A DNA stretch of 64,000 nucleotides from DATEDA01 sp963744255 (GTDB lineage Bacteria > Pseudomonadota > Gammaproteobacteria > Burkholderiales > SG8-39): contig CAVUSZ010000048.1 of the NCBI GenBank assembly GCA_963744255.1, positions 1 to 64,000 of the forward strand, in the 5' to 3' direction. A program made the translations under genes and the position numbers. Positions 54,151 to 61,632 of this stretch are shown here, one piece after another. Position 1 is the first letter of the stretch; the number at the start of each line of letters is the position of its first letter. The notes below the pieces were generated by a model that saw nothing but the letters and a program-made list of their open reading frames with translations, made no database searches and was not told where the DNA came from.

Positions 54151-55119
54151 TCAGTTCACCGTCGCCCCGGTGTCGCGCACGACCTTGCCCCACTTCTCGT
54201 GCTCGGACCGGATGAACGCGCCGAGCGCCTCCGGGTCGAGCACGCTCGGCTCGACGCCCGCGGCGCGGAAGCCCTGCTGCACTTCCGGGTCCTGCAGCAC
54301 TTTCGCGGTCTCCGCGTACATCCGCTGCACGATCTCGGGCGGTGTGCCGGCGGGCGCGGCGATATTGAGCCACAGCGTCGCCTCGTAGCCGGGAACGCCC
54401 GCCTCGGCGACCGTCGGCACGTCGGGCAGGTCGGGCGAGCGCTGCGGGGTCGTGACCGCGAGCGCGCGCAGGCGCCCCGCCTTGACGTGCGGCATGACGT
54501 TCGGGATCCCCGCGAAGGACACTTTCACCTGTCCCGACAACAGGTCCTGCATCGCGGGGCCGCTGCCCTTGTAGGGCACATGGTTGAGGTCGATGCCCGC
54601 CATCGTGTTGAAGAGCGCGCCGACCAGGTGCTGCGCGCTGCCGTTGCCCGAGCTGGCGAAGTCGATCTTGCCGGGCTGCGCTTTCGCGGCCGCCACGAGC
54701 TCCGGCACTGAACCGACCTGAAGCAGGGGATTCACCACCACCACGTAGGGACCCGAAGCGACCAGCGAAACGGGCGCGAAGTCCTTGACCGAGTCGTAGG
54801 GCAGGCTCTTGTACAGCCACGCACTGATCACGTGCGGTGTGCCGGTGAAGAGCAGCGTGTAGCCGTCGGGCTTCGACTTGGCGACGAAGTCCGCGCCGAT
54901 CGTCCCGCCGGCGCCGGGCTTGTTCTCGACGAACACCTGGTGCCCGAGCGCCGTGGAGAGCCGCGGCGCGATGATCCGCGCCGGCACGTCCGCGAACCCG
55001 CCCGGCGACAGCGGGACGACCATGCGGACGGGTCGGCTCGGCCAGGCCTGCGGGAACGCTGCCGAGGCGCAGGCGAGCGACGCCGCGGCGAGCGCGCTCG
55101 AGAAGATCCAGCGACGCAT
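54151..55119 (-). CDS. Bug/TctC family substrate-binding protein
   Basis: A 322-residue receptor with a Sec signal ending near CASAAFPQ (residues 17-24). The motifs are WPSRPVRMVVPLSPGGFADVP, NKPGAGGTIGADFVAKSKPDG, GSAQHLVGALFNTMAG and PYKGSGPAMQDLLSGQVKVSF, quoted in part. The usual GGGTD of the first loop is GGFAD here, so the carboxylate pocket differs from the other three receptors. It lies 12 bases after the alpha/beta hydrolase stop, in the same operon, so the ligand may be an ester product. Confidence 0.91.
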   Translation of the reverse strand: MRRWIFSSALAAASLACASAAFPQAWPSRPVRMVVPLSPGGFADVPARIIAPRLSTALGHQVFVENKPGAGGTIGADFVAKSKPDGYTLLFTGTPHVISAWLYKSLPYDSVKDFAPVSLVASGPYVVVVNPLLQVGSVPELVAAAKAQPGKIDFASSGNGSAQHLVGALFNTMAGIDLNHVPYKGSGPAMQDLLSGQVKVSFAGIPNVMPHVKAGRLRALAVTTPQRSPDLPDVPTVAEAGVPGYEATLWLNIAAPAGTPPEIVQRMYAETAKVLQDPEVQQGFRAAGVEPSVLDPEALGAFIRSEHEKWGKVVRDTGATVN

Positions 55120-55131
55120 GAGTCCCCCCTT

Positions 55132-56058
55132 TCACCCGCCCCGGTACACCGGCTCGGGCTGAGAGAAGAACGCGTGCAGGATGTGGTAGGGGATGCGGTA
55201 GTTCTTCTGCTGGAAGCTCGCGTGCGAGATGCCGGGCATCACCGCGAACTGCTTGTCCGGATTCGGCAGGCGCTTGTAGAACTCGAGCAGGTCGTCGAAG
55301 CCGGCGATGCCGTCCCATTGGCCGCGCATCACGATGGTCGGAACCGGAATCCTCTCCGGATCCACGAGCGGCAGCTTCGAGCACATGTCGACGTAGGTGC
55401 CGGTCGGCACCGAGTCGTCGAGCGCGAGGATCGCATCCGCGAAGGCGTTGATCGTCGCGTCGTCGGCGCTGCCAGGATGGTCGCGGCTGAAGATGCTGTG
55501 CACGAACGCGCGATCGATCGGCCGGCGGTTCTTCGACGCGTACTCGGGCAGTTTCTTCCGCCGCTCGGCGAGCGTCGGACTGCCTTCGCCGGTCCATACG
55601 AACGCATCGAGCGCAAGCCGCGCCACGCGCTCGGGATGGCGCTGCGCGAAAAGCGCCGCCTTCAGCGCGCCGGACGAGATGCCGTACATCAGCAACTGCT
55701 TCGCGCCGGTCGTCTCGAGGATGTAGCGCGTGCCCGCCTCGAGGTCGTCGGCGCCGTTCGAGATGCCGGCGTTGATCGGGCGGCGCTTGTCGGAGCGCCC
55801 GTAGCCCTCGTTGTCCATGCACCAGGCGTCGAAGCCGCGCGCGGCGAACCAGTCCATGACCGACGAGTCGGGCCGCCCGGGCACCTGCAGGTCGAAGGTC
55901 GGCTGCGAGCCCATCGACGAGCCGTGCACGAAGAGCACCGTACCCTGCTTCGGCGTCCCGGCGGGTTGCGGCTTTTGCCAGAGGAAGAGCTCGACGTCGC
56001 CCTTGCGCGTCCAGTGCTCCTTGCCGGTCGTGTGCTGCACTGCGGAGGTCTGCGGCAT
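55132..56058 (-). CDS. Alpha/beta hydrolase
   Basis: A 308-residue hydrolase. LFVHGSSMGSQPTFD gives the oxyanion loop, LLMYGISSGALKAALFA the nucleophile elbow (GISSG, near residue 131), MRGQWDGIAGFDDL the acid region, and MPGISHASFQQ the catalytic His. An ATG at 56085 is in frame, but CAGGAGA lies nine bases before ATG 56058 (PQTSAVQHTTG follows), which is preferred. Family members act on esters or C-C bonds; the substrate is unknown. It is the first gene of a two-gene operon with a Bug receptor, and divergent from ilvD. Confidence 0.85.
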   Translation of the reverse strand: MPQTSAVQHTTGKEHWTRKGDVELFLWQKPQPAGTPKQGTVLFVHGSSMGSQPTFDLQVPGRPDSSVMDWFAARGFDAWCMDNEGYGRSDKRRPINAGISNGADDLEAGTRYILETTGAKQLLMYGISSGALKAALFAQRHPERVARLALDAFVWTGEGSPTLAERRKKLPEYASKNRRPIDRAFVHSIFSRDHPGSADDATINAFADAILALDDSVPTGTYVDMCSKLPLVDPERIPVPTIVMRGQWDGIAGFDDLLEFYKRLPNPDKQFAVMPGISHASFQQKNYRIPYHILHAFFSQPEPVYRGG

Positions 56059-56171
56059 CGTGTGCGTCTCCTGGGGTTGCCGCAAAGTTTACCGCCGCCG
56101 GCCGCGCTCGCGCGCGACGCTGCCCTCGCGTTCATTACCCGGCTAGACTTCCGTACCCGAAGGAGGCACCG

Positions 56172-57851
56172 ATGGCAGAAAACTGGCGTTCCAAATCCAT
56201 CACCGGTGGCGTCGCCCGCTCGCCGAACCGTGCCATGCTGCGCGCCGTCGGGTTCACCGACGGCGACTTCGAGAAGCCGATCGTCGGCGTCGCGAACGGC
56301 CACTCGACGATGAATCCGTGCAACGCCGGCATCCAGCCGCTCGTCGACCGCGCGCTGGCGGCGCTCAAGGAGGCCGGTGCCATGCCGCAGGTGTTCGGCG
56401 TGCCCACCATCACCGACGGCATCGGCATGGGCACCGAGGCGATGAAGTACTCGCTCGTGTCGCGCGAGGTCATTGCGGACACGATCGAGACGAGCGTGAA
56501 CGGCCAGGCGATGGACGGGGTGCTCGTCGTCGGCGGCTGCGACAAGAACATGCCGGGCGGCATGATGGCGATCGCCCGGATGAACGTGCCGGGGATCTAC
56601 GTTTACGCCGGCACGATCAAGCCCGGCAAGTGGAAGGGGCAGGACCTCACCGTCGTCTCCGCGTTCGAGGCGGTCGGCGCGTACGCCGCCGGCAAGATGA
56701 GCGACGAGGACTTCGTCGGCATCGAGAAGAACGCCTGCCCGTCGGTCGGCGCGTGCGGCGGCATGTTCACCGCCAATACGATGTCGTCGTCGTTCGAGGC
56801 GCTCGGCATGAGCGTGCTCGGCTCGTCGCAGATGGCCTCGCCCGATCCGGAGAAGGCCGATTCGGCCGCCGCCTCGGCCCGGGTGCTGGTGAACGCGATC
56901 AGGAACCGCATCCGCTCGCGCGACATCATCACCCGGAGGTCGATCGAGAACGCGATCACGCTCGTCATGGCGACCGGGGGCTCGACCAACGCGGTGCTGC
57001 ATTACCTCGCGATCGCCGCGGCGGCCGGCGTGAAGTGGACGATCGACGATTTCGAGCGCGTGCGGCGCAAGGTCCCGGTGATCTGCGATCTCAAGCCCTC
57101 GGGCCGTTACGTCGCGACCGATTTCCACAGGGCAGGCGGGGTTCCGCAGGTGCTCAAGATGCTGCTCGTTCACGGCCTGCTGCACGGCGATTGCAGGACC
57201 GTCACCGGGCGTACTATGGCCGAGGAGCTGCAGGACATCGCGGACTCACCGCGCGCGGACCAGGACGTGATCCGCCCGTGGGACAAGCCGATGTATGCGC
57301 ACGGTCATCTCGCGATCCTGAAGGGCAACCTCGCGCCAGAGGGCTGCGTCGCGAAGATCACCGGCCTCAAGAACCCGTCGATCACGGGGCGGGCGCGCGT
57401 CTTCGACTCCGAGCCCGAGTGCATGAAGGCGATCATGGCGCGGAAGATCAAGGCCGGCGACGTAATCGTGATCCGCTACGAAGGTCCCAAGGGCGGGCCC
57501 GGGATGCAGGAGATGCTCGCGCCGACCGCGGCGCTCATCGGCCAGGGACTGGGCGAATCGGTCGGCCTGATCACCGACGGCCGGTTCTCGGGCGGCACCT
57601 GGGGCATGGTCGTCGGCCACGTCGCCCCGGAGGCCTACGTCGGCGGCCCGATCGCGCTCGTGAAGGAAGGCGACTCGATCACGATCGACGCGAAGAAACG
57701 ACTCATCCAGCTGAGCGTCCCGGCGAAAGAGCTCGCCGCGCGCCGCAAGAAGTGGCAGCAGCCGAAGCCGCGCTACACCACGGGCCTCATGGCGAAGTAC
57801 ATGAAACTCGTCTCGACCGCGAGCAAGGGCGCCATCACCGACGGCGCGTAA
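56172..57851 (+). CDS. ilvD: Dihydroxy-acid dehydratase
   Basis: A 559-residue Fe-S dehydratase converting 2,3-dihydroxy-isovalerate and -methylvalerate to the oxo acids of valine and isoleucine synthesis. Cluster-ligand regions are VVGGCDKNMPGGMMA near residue 120 and CPSVGACGGMFTANTM near 190. MATGGSTNAVLHYLAIA near 270 and TDGRFSGGTWGMVVGHV near 475 are family blocks. AAGGAGG lies seven bases before the ATG, with TAGACT at 56143-56148 as a likely -10 box. It stands alone, not with other ilv genes. Confidence 0.95.
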   Translation: MAENWRSKSITGGVARSPNRAMLRAVGFTDGDFEKPIVGVANGHSTMNPCNAGIQPLVDRALAALKEAGAMPQVFGVPTITDGIGMGTEAMKYSLVSREVIADTIETSVNGQAMDGVLVVGGCDKNMPGGMMAIARMNVPGIYVYAGTIKPGKWKGQDLTVVSAFEAVGAYAAGKMSDEDFVGIEKNACPSVGACGGMFTANTMSSSFEALGMSVLGSSQMASPDPEKADSAAASARVLVNAIRNRIRSRDIITRRSIENAITLVMATGGSTNAVLHYLAIAAAAGVKWTIDDFERVRRKVPVICDLKPSGRYVATDFHRAGGVPQVLKMLLVHGLLHGDCRTVTGRTMAEELQDIADSPRADQDVIRPWDKPMYAHGHLAILKGNLAPEGCVAKITGLKNPSITGRARVFDSEPECMKAIMARKIKAGDVIVIRYEGPKGGPGMQEMLAPTAALIGQGLGESVGLITDGRFSGGTWGMVVGHVAPEAYVGGPIALVKEGDSITIDAKKRLIQLSVPAKELAARRKKWQQPKPRYTTGLMAKYMKLVSTASKGAITDGA

Positions 57852-57867
57852 CGCCGCAAGCGGACCT

Positions 57868-57891
57868 CCCCTCCTCTCAGGAGGAGGGGAG
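57868..57891. terminator. Perfect hairpin between convergent ilvD and DUF4394 genes
   Basis: TCCCCTCCTC and GAGGAGGGGA form a ten-base stem around TCAG, 17 bases after the ilvD stop and nine bases from the stop of the opposite gene. No T-run follows on either side, so termination strength is uncertain, but the position suits a shared bidirectional terminator. Confidence 0.55.
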
Positions 57892-57899
57892 AGTCTCTG

Positions 57900-58787
57900 T
57901 TACGGCGCCACCGCCATCCCGCGGAGCGCCTCGCCCGACCCGACGATGCCGATCATCTTCGCGGCGCCGCTGCGCAGATCGATCTCGTAGAACGTGGTCT
58001 TGCCGCTGGGCGGCACGAGCGCGGCGAATGCCGCATTGGTCGCCGGCGCGATGTCGAACGCGACCGGGCCGACGATCTTCACGCCGAGCGATCCAACCGT
58101 GAAGAGCTGGCCGGTATTCGGCGAGACCGGGTTCGGCGTGCCTTCCCGCGTGCCCTGGGTGACGAGCAGGACGAGGTTCGAGTCGATCGCGAAGTTGGTC
58201 GTGGTCTTCGCGCCGGCGAAGCTGTTCGTGTATGCGGCGCCATTGACGTGGGGCTTGCGGCCTGCGTTCAGGTCGCCCGCAGCATACGCGAGCCCGCCGT
58301 CGATCTGGACGCCCTCCTGGTTGGGGTTCGAGTCGACCACCGTGCCGGTATCCGGGTGCAGCCGCATGTTTTCGCCGGCGCTGCCGACGAACCGGATCCG
58401 GTCCACCGTCGGATTGAAGTCGAGGCCGAACTCGGCGCCCTTGATCATCGCGCCGGCATCGGTCGTGCCGACGCGCGTCGCGGCGCCCGAGGCGGTATCG
58501 ACCATGTAAAGCCGGCCGGCGTTCGTGATCGCGTAGAGCTTGCCGTTCGCCGGACGGAAGTCGATGGCGGCGACGGTCTCGCCGGCGGCGAGACCGGTGA
58601 GCCTGGCCGACGACTTCAGCGTGCCGGGTGCGCCGGCGTTGAAGCTGACCAGGTTGTTCGCGGCGGTGACGGCATACACCATCTCGGGCCGTTGGGACTG
58701 GGACATCGGGGCGTTGGTCGCGCAGCCGGTGGCAATTGCGAGCGGCGCGAGCGCGAGAGTGATGCGGGAAAGCCGGGACGGGAGCAT
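57900..58787 (-). CDS. DUF4394 domain-containing putative lipoprotein
   Basis: A 295-residue exported protein. The signal peptide RLSRITLALAPLAIATGCAT ends in a lipobox-like ATGC, so anchoring as a lipoprotein is likely. The rest is a beta-propeller-like repeat of short blades: VYAVTAANNLVSFNAGAPG, IDFRPANGKLYAITNAGRLY, GLDFNPTVDRIRFVG and AYAAGDLNAG, as in DUF4394 proteins. Function is unknown. ATG 58787 is chosen over 58811 because GGAGGAG lies six bases upstream. It is divergent from the ParA-like gene; the 199-base gap between them has a 20-base palindrome. Confidence 0.83.
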   Translation of the reverse strand: MLPSRLSRITLALAPLAIATGCATNAPMSQSQRPEMVYAVTAANNLVSFNAGAPGTLKSSARLTGLAAGETVAAIDFRPANGKLYAITNAGRLYMVDTASGAATRVGTTDAGAMIKGAEFGLDFNPTVDRIRFVGSAGENMRLHPDTGTVVDSNPNQEGVQIDGGLAYAAGDLNAGRKPHVNGAAYTNSFAGAKTTTNFAIDSNLVLLVTQGTREGTPNPVSPNTGQLFTVGSLGVKIVGPVAFDIAPATNAAFAALVPPSGKTTFYEIDLRSGAAKMIGIVGSGEALRGMAVAP

Positions 58788-58940
58788 GTCTCCTCCTGTG
58801 GCAGATGACAATGGGCGCTTCCCGGTCTCGCGCGCCGGGTCTTTCCCCTCTGGGTGCGATTACGTGTGAAGCGGCCGGTCGGATGCCGGAAGCCACGCCG
58901 GGCGTGACTATCGTCACACCACGAAAGCTGAAACAATCCC

Positions 58941-58960
58941 CGCGTCGACCGGTCGACGCG
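58941..58960. promoter_or_regulatory. Perfect 20-base palindrome upstream of the parA-like gene
   Basis: CGCGTCGACCGGTCGACGCG is an exact 20-base palindrome 26 bases before the parA ATG. It could be a dimeric repressor operator or a ParB-like binding site. A smaller inverted repeat GTGAC-TATC-GTCAC lies at 58904-58917. No ParB gene is present in the window. Confidence 0.5.
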
Positions 58961-58986
58961 CCACCGGTACGCAGCGGGGAGGGGGC

Positions 58987-59601
58987 ATGCGGTCGGTATT
59001 GATCGCCAATCCGAAGGGCGGCAGCGGAAAGACGACGCTCTCGACGAATCTCGCAGCCGCGCTCGCGCACGCGGGCGACACGGCGTGCCTGTGGGACCTC
59101 GACCGCCAGCATTCCGCACTCGAGTGGCTGAAGCTCCGGCCCGACCATCTCCCGCGCATCGTCCGTCTCGACGAGCGCGACGCGGCACCGCGGCGGGCGG
59201 ACTGGCTCGTGCTCGACTCGCCCGCGGGGCTGCACGGCAAGCGGCTCGGCGAGCTCGTCAAGGAAGCGAACCGGGTGCTGGTGCCGATCATGCCCTCGGT
59301 GTTCGACATCGCCGCGACCCGCGACTTTCTCGCCGAGCTTGCCCAGGAGAAGGCGGTCCGCAAGCACCGGACCTTCGTCGGCGTGATCGGGATGCGGGTG
59401 GATCCGCGCACGCGCGCCGCGACGCAGCTCATCGCCTACGTCCGCGAGCACGACATGCCGCTCGTCGGCTGGCTACGGGACACCCAGCTCTACGCCAACG
59501 CCGCGTTCATGGGCATGTCGATCTTCGACCTGCCCGACTGGCAGTCGGCGCGGGAGACCTCGTTCTGGCAGCCGATCGTCGACTGGGTGCGCGCGGAGTG
59601 A
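58987..59601 (+). CDS. ParA/MinD-family ATPase (orphan)
   Basis: A 204-residue ATPase. NPKGGSGKTTLSTNLAAALA is the deviant Walker A with the signature Lys (residues 8-16), CLWDLDRQHSALEWL carries the switch Asp, and DWLVLDSPAGLHG the Walker B region. The small size and missing N-terminal HTH indicate a type Ib or cargo-positioning ParA (McdA-like) and not a plasmid ParA with a DNA-binding domain. No ParB or adaptor gene is adjacent. GGGGAGGGG lies just before ATG 58987. The next genes are a convergent VapBC pair, 59 bases away. Confidence 0.87.
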   Translation: MRSVLIANPKGGSGKTTLSTNLAAALAHAGDTACLWDLDRQHSALEWLKLRPDHLPRIVRLDERDAAPRRADWLVLDSPAGLHGKRLGELVKEANRVLVPIMPSVFDIAATRDFLAELAQEKAVRKHRTFVGVIGMRVDPRTRAATQLIAYVREHDMPLVGWLRDTQLYANAAFMGMSIFDLPDWQSARETSFWQPIVDWVRAE

Positions 59602-59660
59602 CGCTGGAACCGCTGGCCAATTTGCCGGAACCGGCGCGCCGCAAGCTCGCCGAGATCCCC

Positions 59661-60089
59661 CTACAGGGCGAGCAGGTGCTTCTTTTCGGCTCCGCGAATA
59701 GCGCTGACAGCGATCGCGCGATCGAATGTGACGAAGCGCCCGCCGTGACGGACGGCGAGCGCGAGCAGATAGAGGTCGGTCACCTGGCGCGGACCGTGGA
59801 TGCGCGTCGCGTCGGCGACGCGCTCATCAAGTAGGCTCAGATCGTCGGCCCAGAACGCGTGGTGGGTGCTGACCACGGCCTCGCGCAGGCGCTCCATCAC
59901 GCGTGGCACCGGTAGCGCGTTCGGATAGCCGTGGTGCGACATGATGCGGACGCAGCCGTTCTGGGTGAGGGGGCAGGATGCCCAGCCGCCGGGGGCGCTG
60001 TCGTTGAACCACTCCCGGGCACGGGCGTGCGATGCGTGGTCGGCGTCCAACAGTGCGATGAGCACGTTGACGTCGAGCAGCGCACGCAT
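59661..60089 (-). CDS. vapC: Type II toxin VapC, PIN-domain ribonuclease
   Basis: A 142-residue PIN-domain protein. MRALLDVNVLIALLDADH carries the first catalytic Asp, PLTQNGCVRIMSH the conserved Thr/Asn region with following helices, and VTDLYLLALAVRHGGRFVTFDRAI the remaining acidic residues that bind Mg2+. VapC toxins cut specific RNAs. Its ATG shares one base with the TGA of the antitoxin (TGATG), typical of coupled toxin-antitoxin translation. Confidence 0.88.
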   Translation of the reverse strand: MRALLDVNVLIALLDADHASHARAREWFNDSAPGGWASCPLTQNGCVRIMSHHGYPNALPVPRVMERLREAVVSTHHAFWADDLSLLDERVADATRIHGPRQVTDLYLLALAVRHGGRFVTFDRAIAVSAIRGAEKKHLLAL

Positions 60090-60330
60090 CAGTACACGTC
60101 GTCCTCGCGCAACGAATCGATCAGCTCGTTGGTCACGATCCCGCCACGGGGGGAAACGGGCGGAAGCCGTACACGGCGCTCGGCTCGCGGACGGCCCCCG
60201 TGGCCCGCGGCGCGGCGAGCGCGCTGCGTGCGAGCGCCGAGATCACCTGACCAGCGGTTTTCTTCTCTCGTCCGGCGATTTCCTTGGCGGCCTGCAAGAC
60301 GTCGTCGTCGATGTCCAGGGTGGTGCGCAT
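60089..60330 (-). pseudogene. vapB: Ribbon-helix-helix antitoxin (VapB-like), frameshifted in a C run
   Basis: The frame from ATG 60330 begins MRTTLDIDDDVLQAAKEIAG, a ribbon-helix-helix DNA-binding motif, and continues to YGFRPFPP near 60150. There six C residues (G run at 60148-60153 on the plus strand) break the frame; one more C would join RGGIVTNELIDSLREDDVY, the expected toxin-binding tail ending at 60089. Joined length is about 80 residues. A homopolymer error is likely, since a toxin without antitoxin would be hard to keep. The RHH dimer should repress its own promoter. Confidence 0.75.
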
Positions 60331-60450
60331 GCATCAGATGCTAGCGCATCACGCACTTTCGGTCAACTCCGTAGAACGCCTTGCCGATGCCGGCGAATGG
60401 GTGGCTCTCGGCGTGCTTAGACACGGACCGCGGGAACAAACTCGTCACCC

Positions 60451-61632
60451 TCAGACCGGCCGAGTCGAGGAGGCGCGCGAACCCCACAGCCGCCGCGTAG
60501 CTATCGCCGCCCCCTCCGCCATCGCCGCTAGCTTCGCGAAGCAGATCTCCGGGTCGACCGGCCCGTCGCCGGCGAAGGTCGAGAATCCGCAGTCCGAACC
60601 CGCCATCACGCGCTCGCGCCCGACGATATCGGCGATGCGGCACAGCCGTTCGGCGACGAGGTCCGGGTGCTCGACGTAGTTCGACGTCGACTGGATCACG
60701 CCGGGCACGAGGATCTTGTCGTCGGGGATCTCGGCTCTCCGTTCGGCGAACACCGTCCACTCGTGCGCGTGGCGCGGGTTCGCGGCCTCGAACAGGAGCG
60801 CCTGCGCCTTCACCTTCATCACCACGCCGAAGATCTTCGCGAGCGGGATGTCGCGATGATGCGGCCCCTCGTAGTTGCCCCAGCAGAGATGCATCCGCAC
60901 GCGGTCGGCGGGAATGCCCTCGAGCGCGTGGTTGAGCGCTTCGATCTGCGCTTCGGCGTGGCGTACGAAGTCGTCTTCGCTCTCGCCCTTGTAGGTCACG
61001 TGCCGGCCCATCGCGAGATCCGGGCAGTCGACCTGGAGCAGCAAGCCCGCGTCCACGATCGCGCGGTACTCGTCGCGCATCACCCCCGCGAGCGCCTCCA
61101 GATAGGCGGCATGCGATGGGTAGTAGTGGTTTGCCTGGAAGACTGCGAGCACGCCGGGGGAGGCGGCATTCATGAATCCCTCGACCGCGCCGCTCGTCCC
61201 CAGCGCCCGCTTGAAGTTCGCGACGTCCAGCTCGACCGGGCGGGAATCCTTGACCGAGATCGGCCCGGTGCAGCGCGGTCGGCGGAGCTTGATCGCGCCG
61301 GCACGCCGGCCCATGAGTTTGCCGAGATAGCCGGGGAAGTCTTCGAGATCCGCGCCGCGCACCGGCGCGCTTTGACCCGAAAAGCCGTTCAGTCGGTGGT
61401 GGATGTAGTTCGCATATCCGACCTTGCTCTGCTCGCCGTCGCTGACGACGTCGATCCCGGCCGCGCGCTGCCTGCGCACGATCTCTGCCACCGCGTCGCC
61501 CATCGCGGCGTAGAAGTCCTCGAGCCGCTCGAGCGCGCCCGACTCGAGCTTCATCAGCCAGTCGAGGGTCGCTTGCGTGCGCGGCAGCGAGCCGACGTGG
61601 GTGGTGAGAATCCGGTCGGTGCTCGCCCTCAC
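60451..61632 (-). CDS. Cobalamin-independent methionine synthase II family protein (core MetE-like)
   Basis: A 393-residue UROD/MetE-like enzyme holding only the catalytic C-terminal barrel of MetE. TTHVGSLPRTQATLDWLM opens the barrel. RMHLCWGNYEGPHHRD (His and Cys near residue 248) and VMAGSDCGFSTFAGDG (Cys near 345) supply the zinc ligands. Members include short methionine synthases and epoxyalkane:coenzyme M transferases; the thiol substrate cannot be told here. It starts at GTG 61632, overlapping the sulP stop (GTGA), so the two are coupled. About 120 bases separate its end from the vapB start. Confidence 0.86.
   Translation of the reverse strand: MRASTDRILTTHVGSLPRTQATLDWLMKLESGALERLEDFYAAMGDAVAEIVRRQRAAGIDVVSDGEQSKVGYANYIHHRLNGFSGQSAPVRGADLEDFPGYLGKLMGRRAGAIKLRRPRCTGPISVKDSRPVELDVANFKRALGTSGAVEGFMNAASPGVLAVFQANHYYPSHAAYLEALAGVMRDEYRAIVDAGLLLQVDCPDLAMGRHVTYKGESEDDFVRHAEAQIEALNHALEGIPADRVRMHLCWGNYEGPHHRDIPLAKIFGVVMKVKAQALLFEAANPRHAHEWTVFAERRAEIPDDKILVPGVIQSTSNYVEHPDLVAERLCRIADIVGRERVMAGSDCGFSTFAGDGPVDPEICFAKLAAMAEGAAIATRRLWGSRASSTRPV

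Noticed and set aside
58941..58960. Chromosomal parS site
   Set aside because: The palindrome is 20 bases and lacks the TGTTTCACGTGAAACA-type core; no parB gene is nearby.
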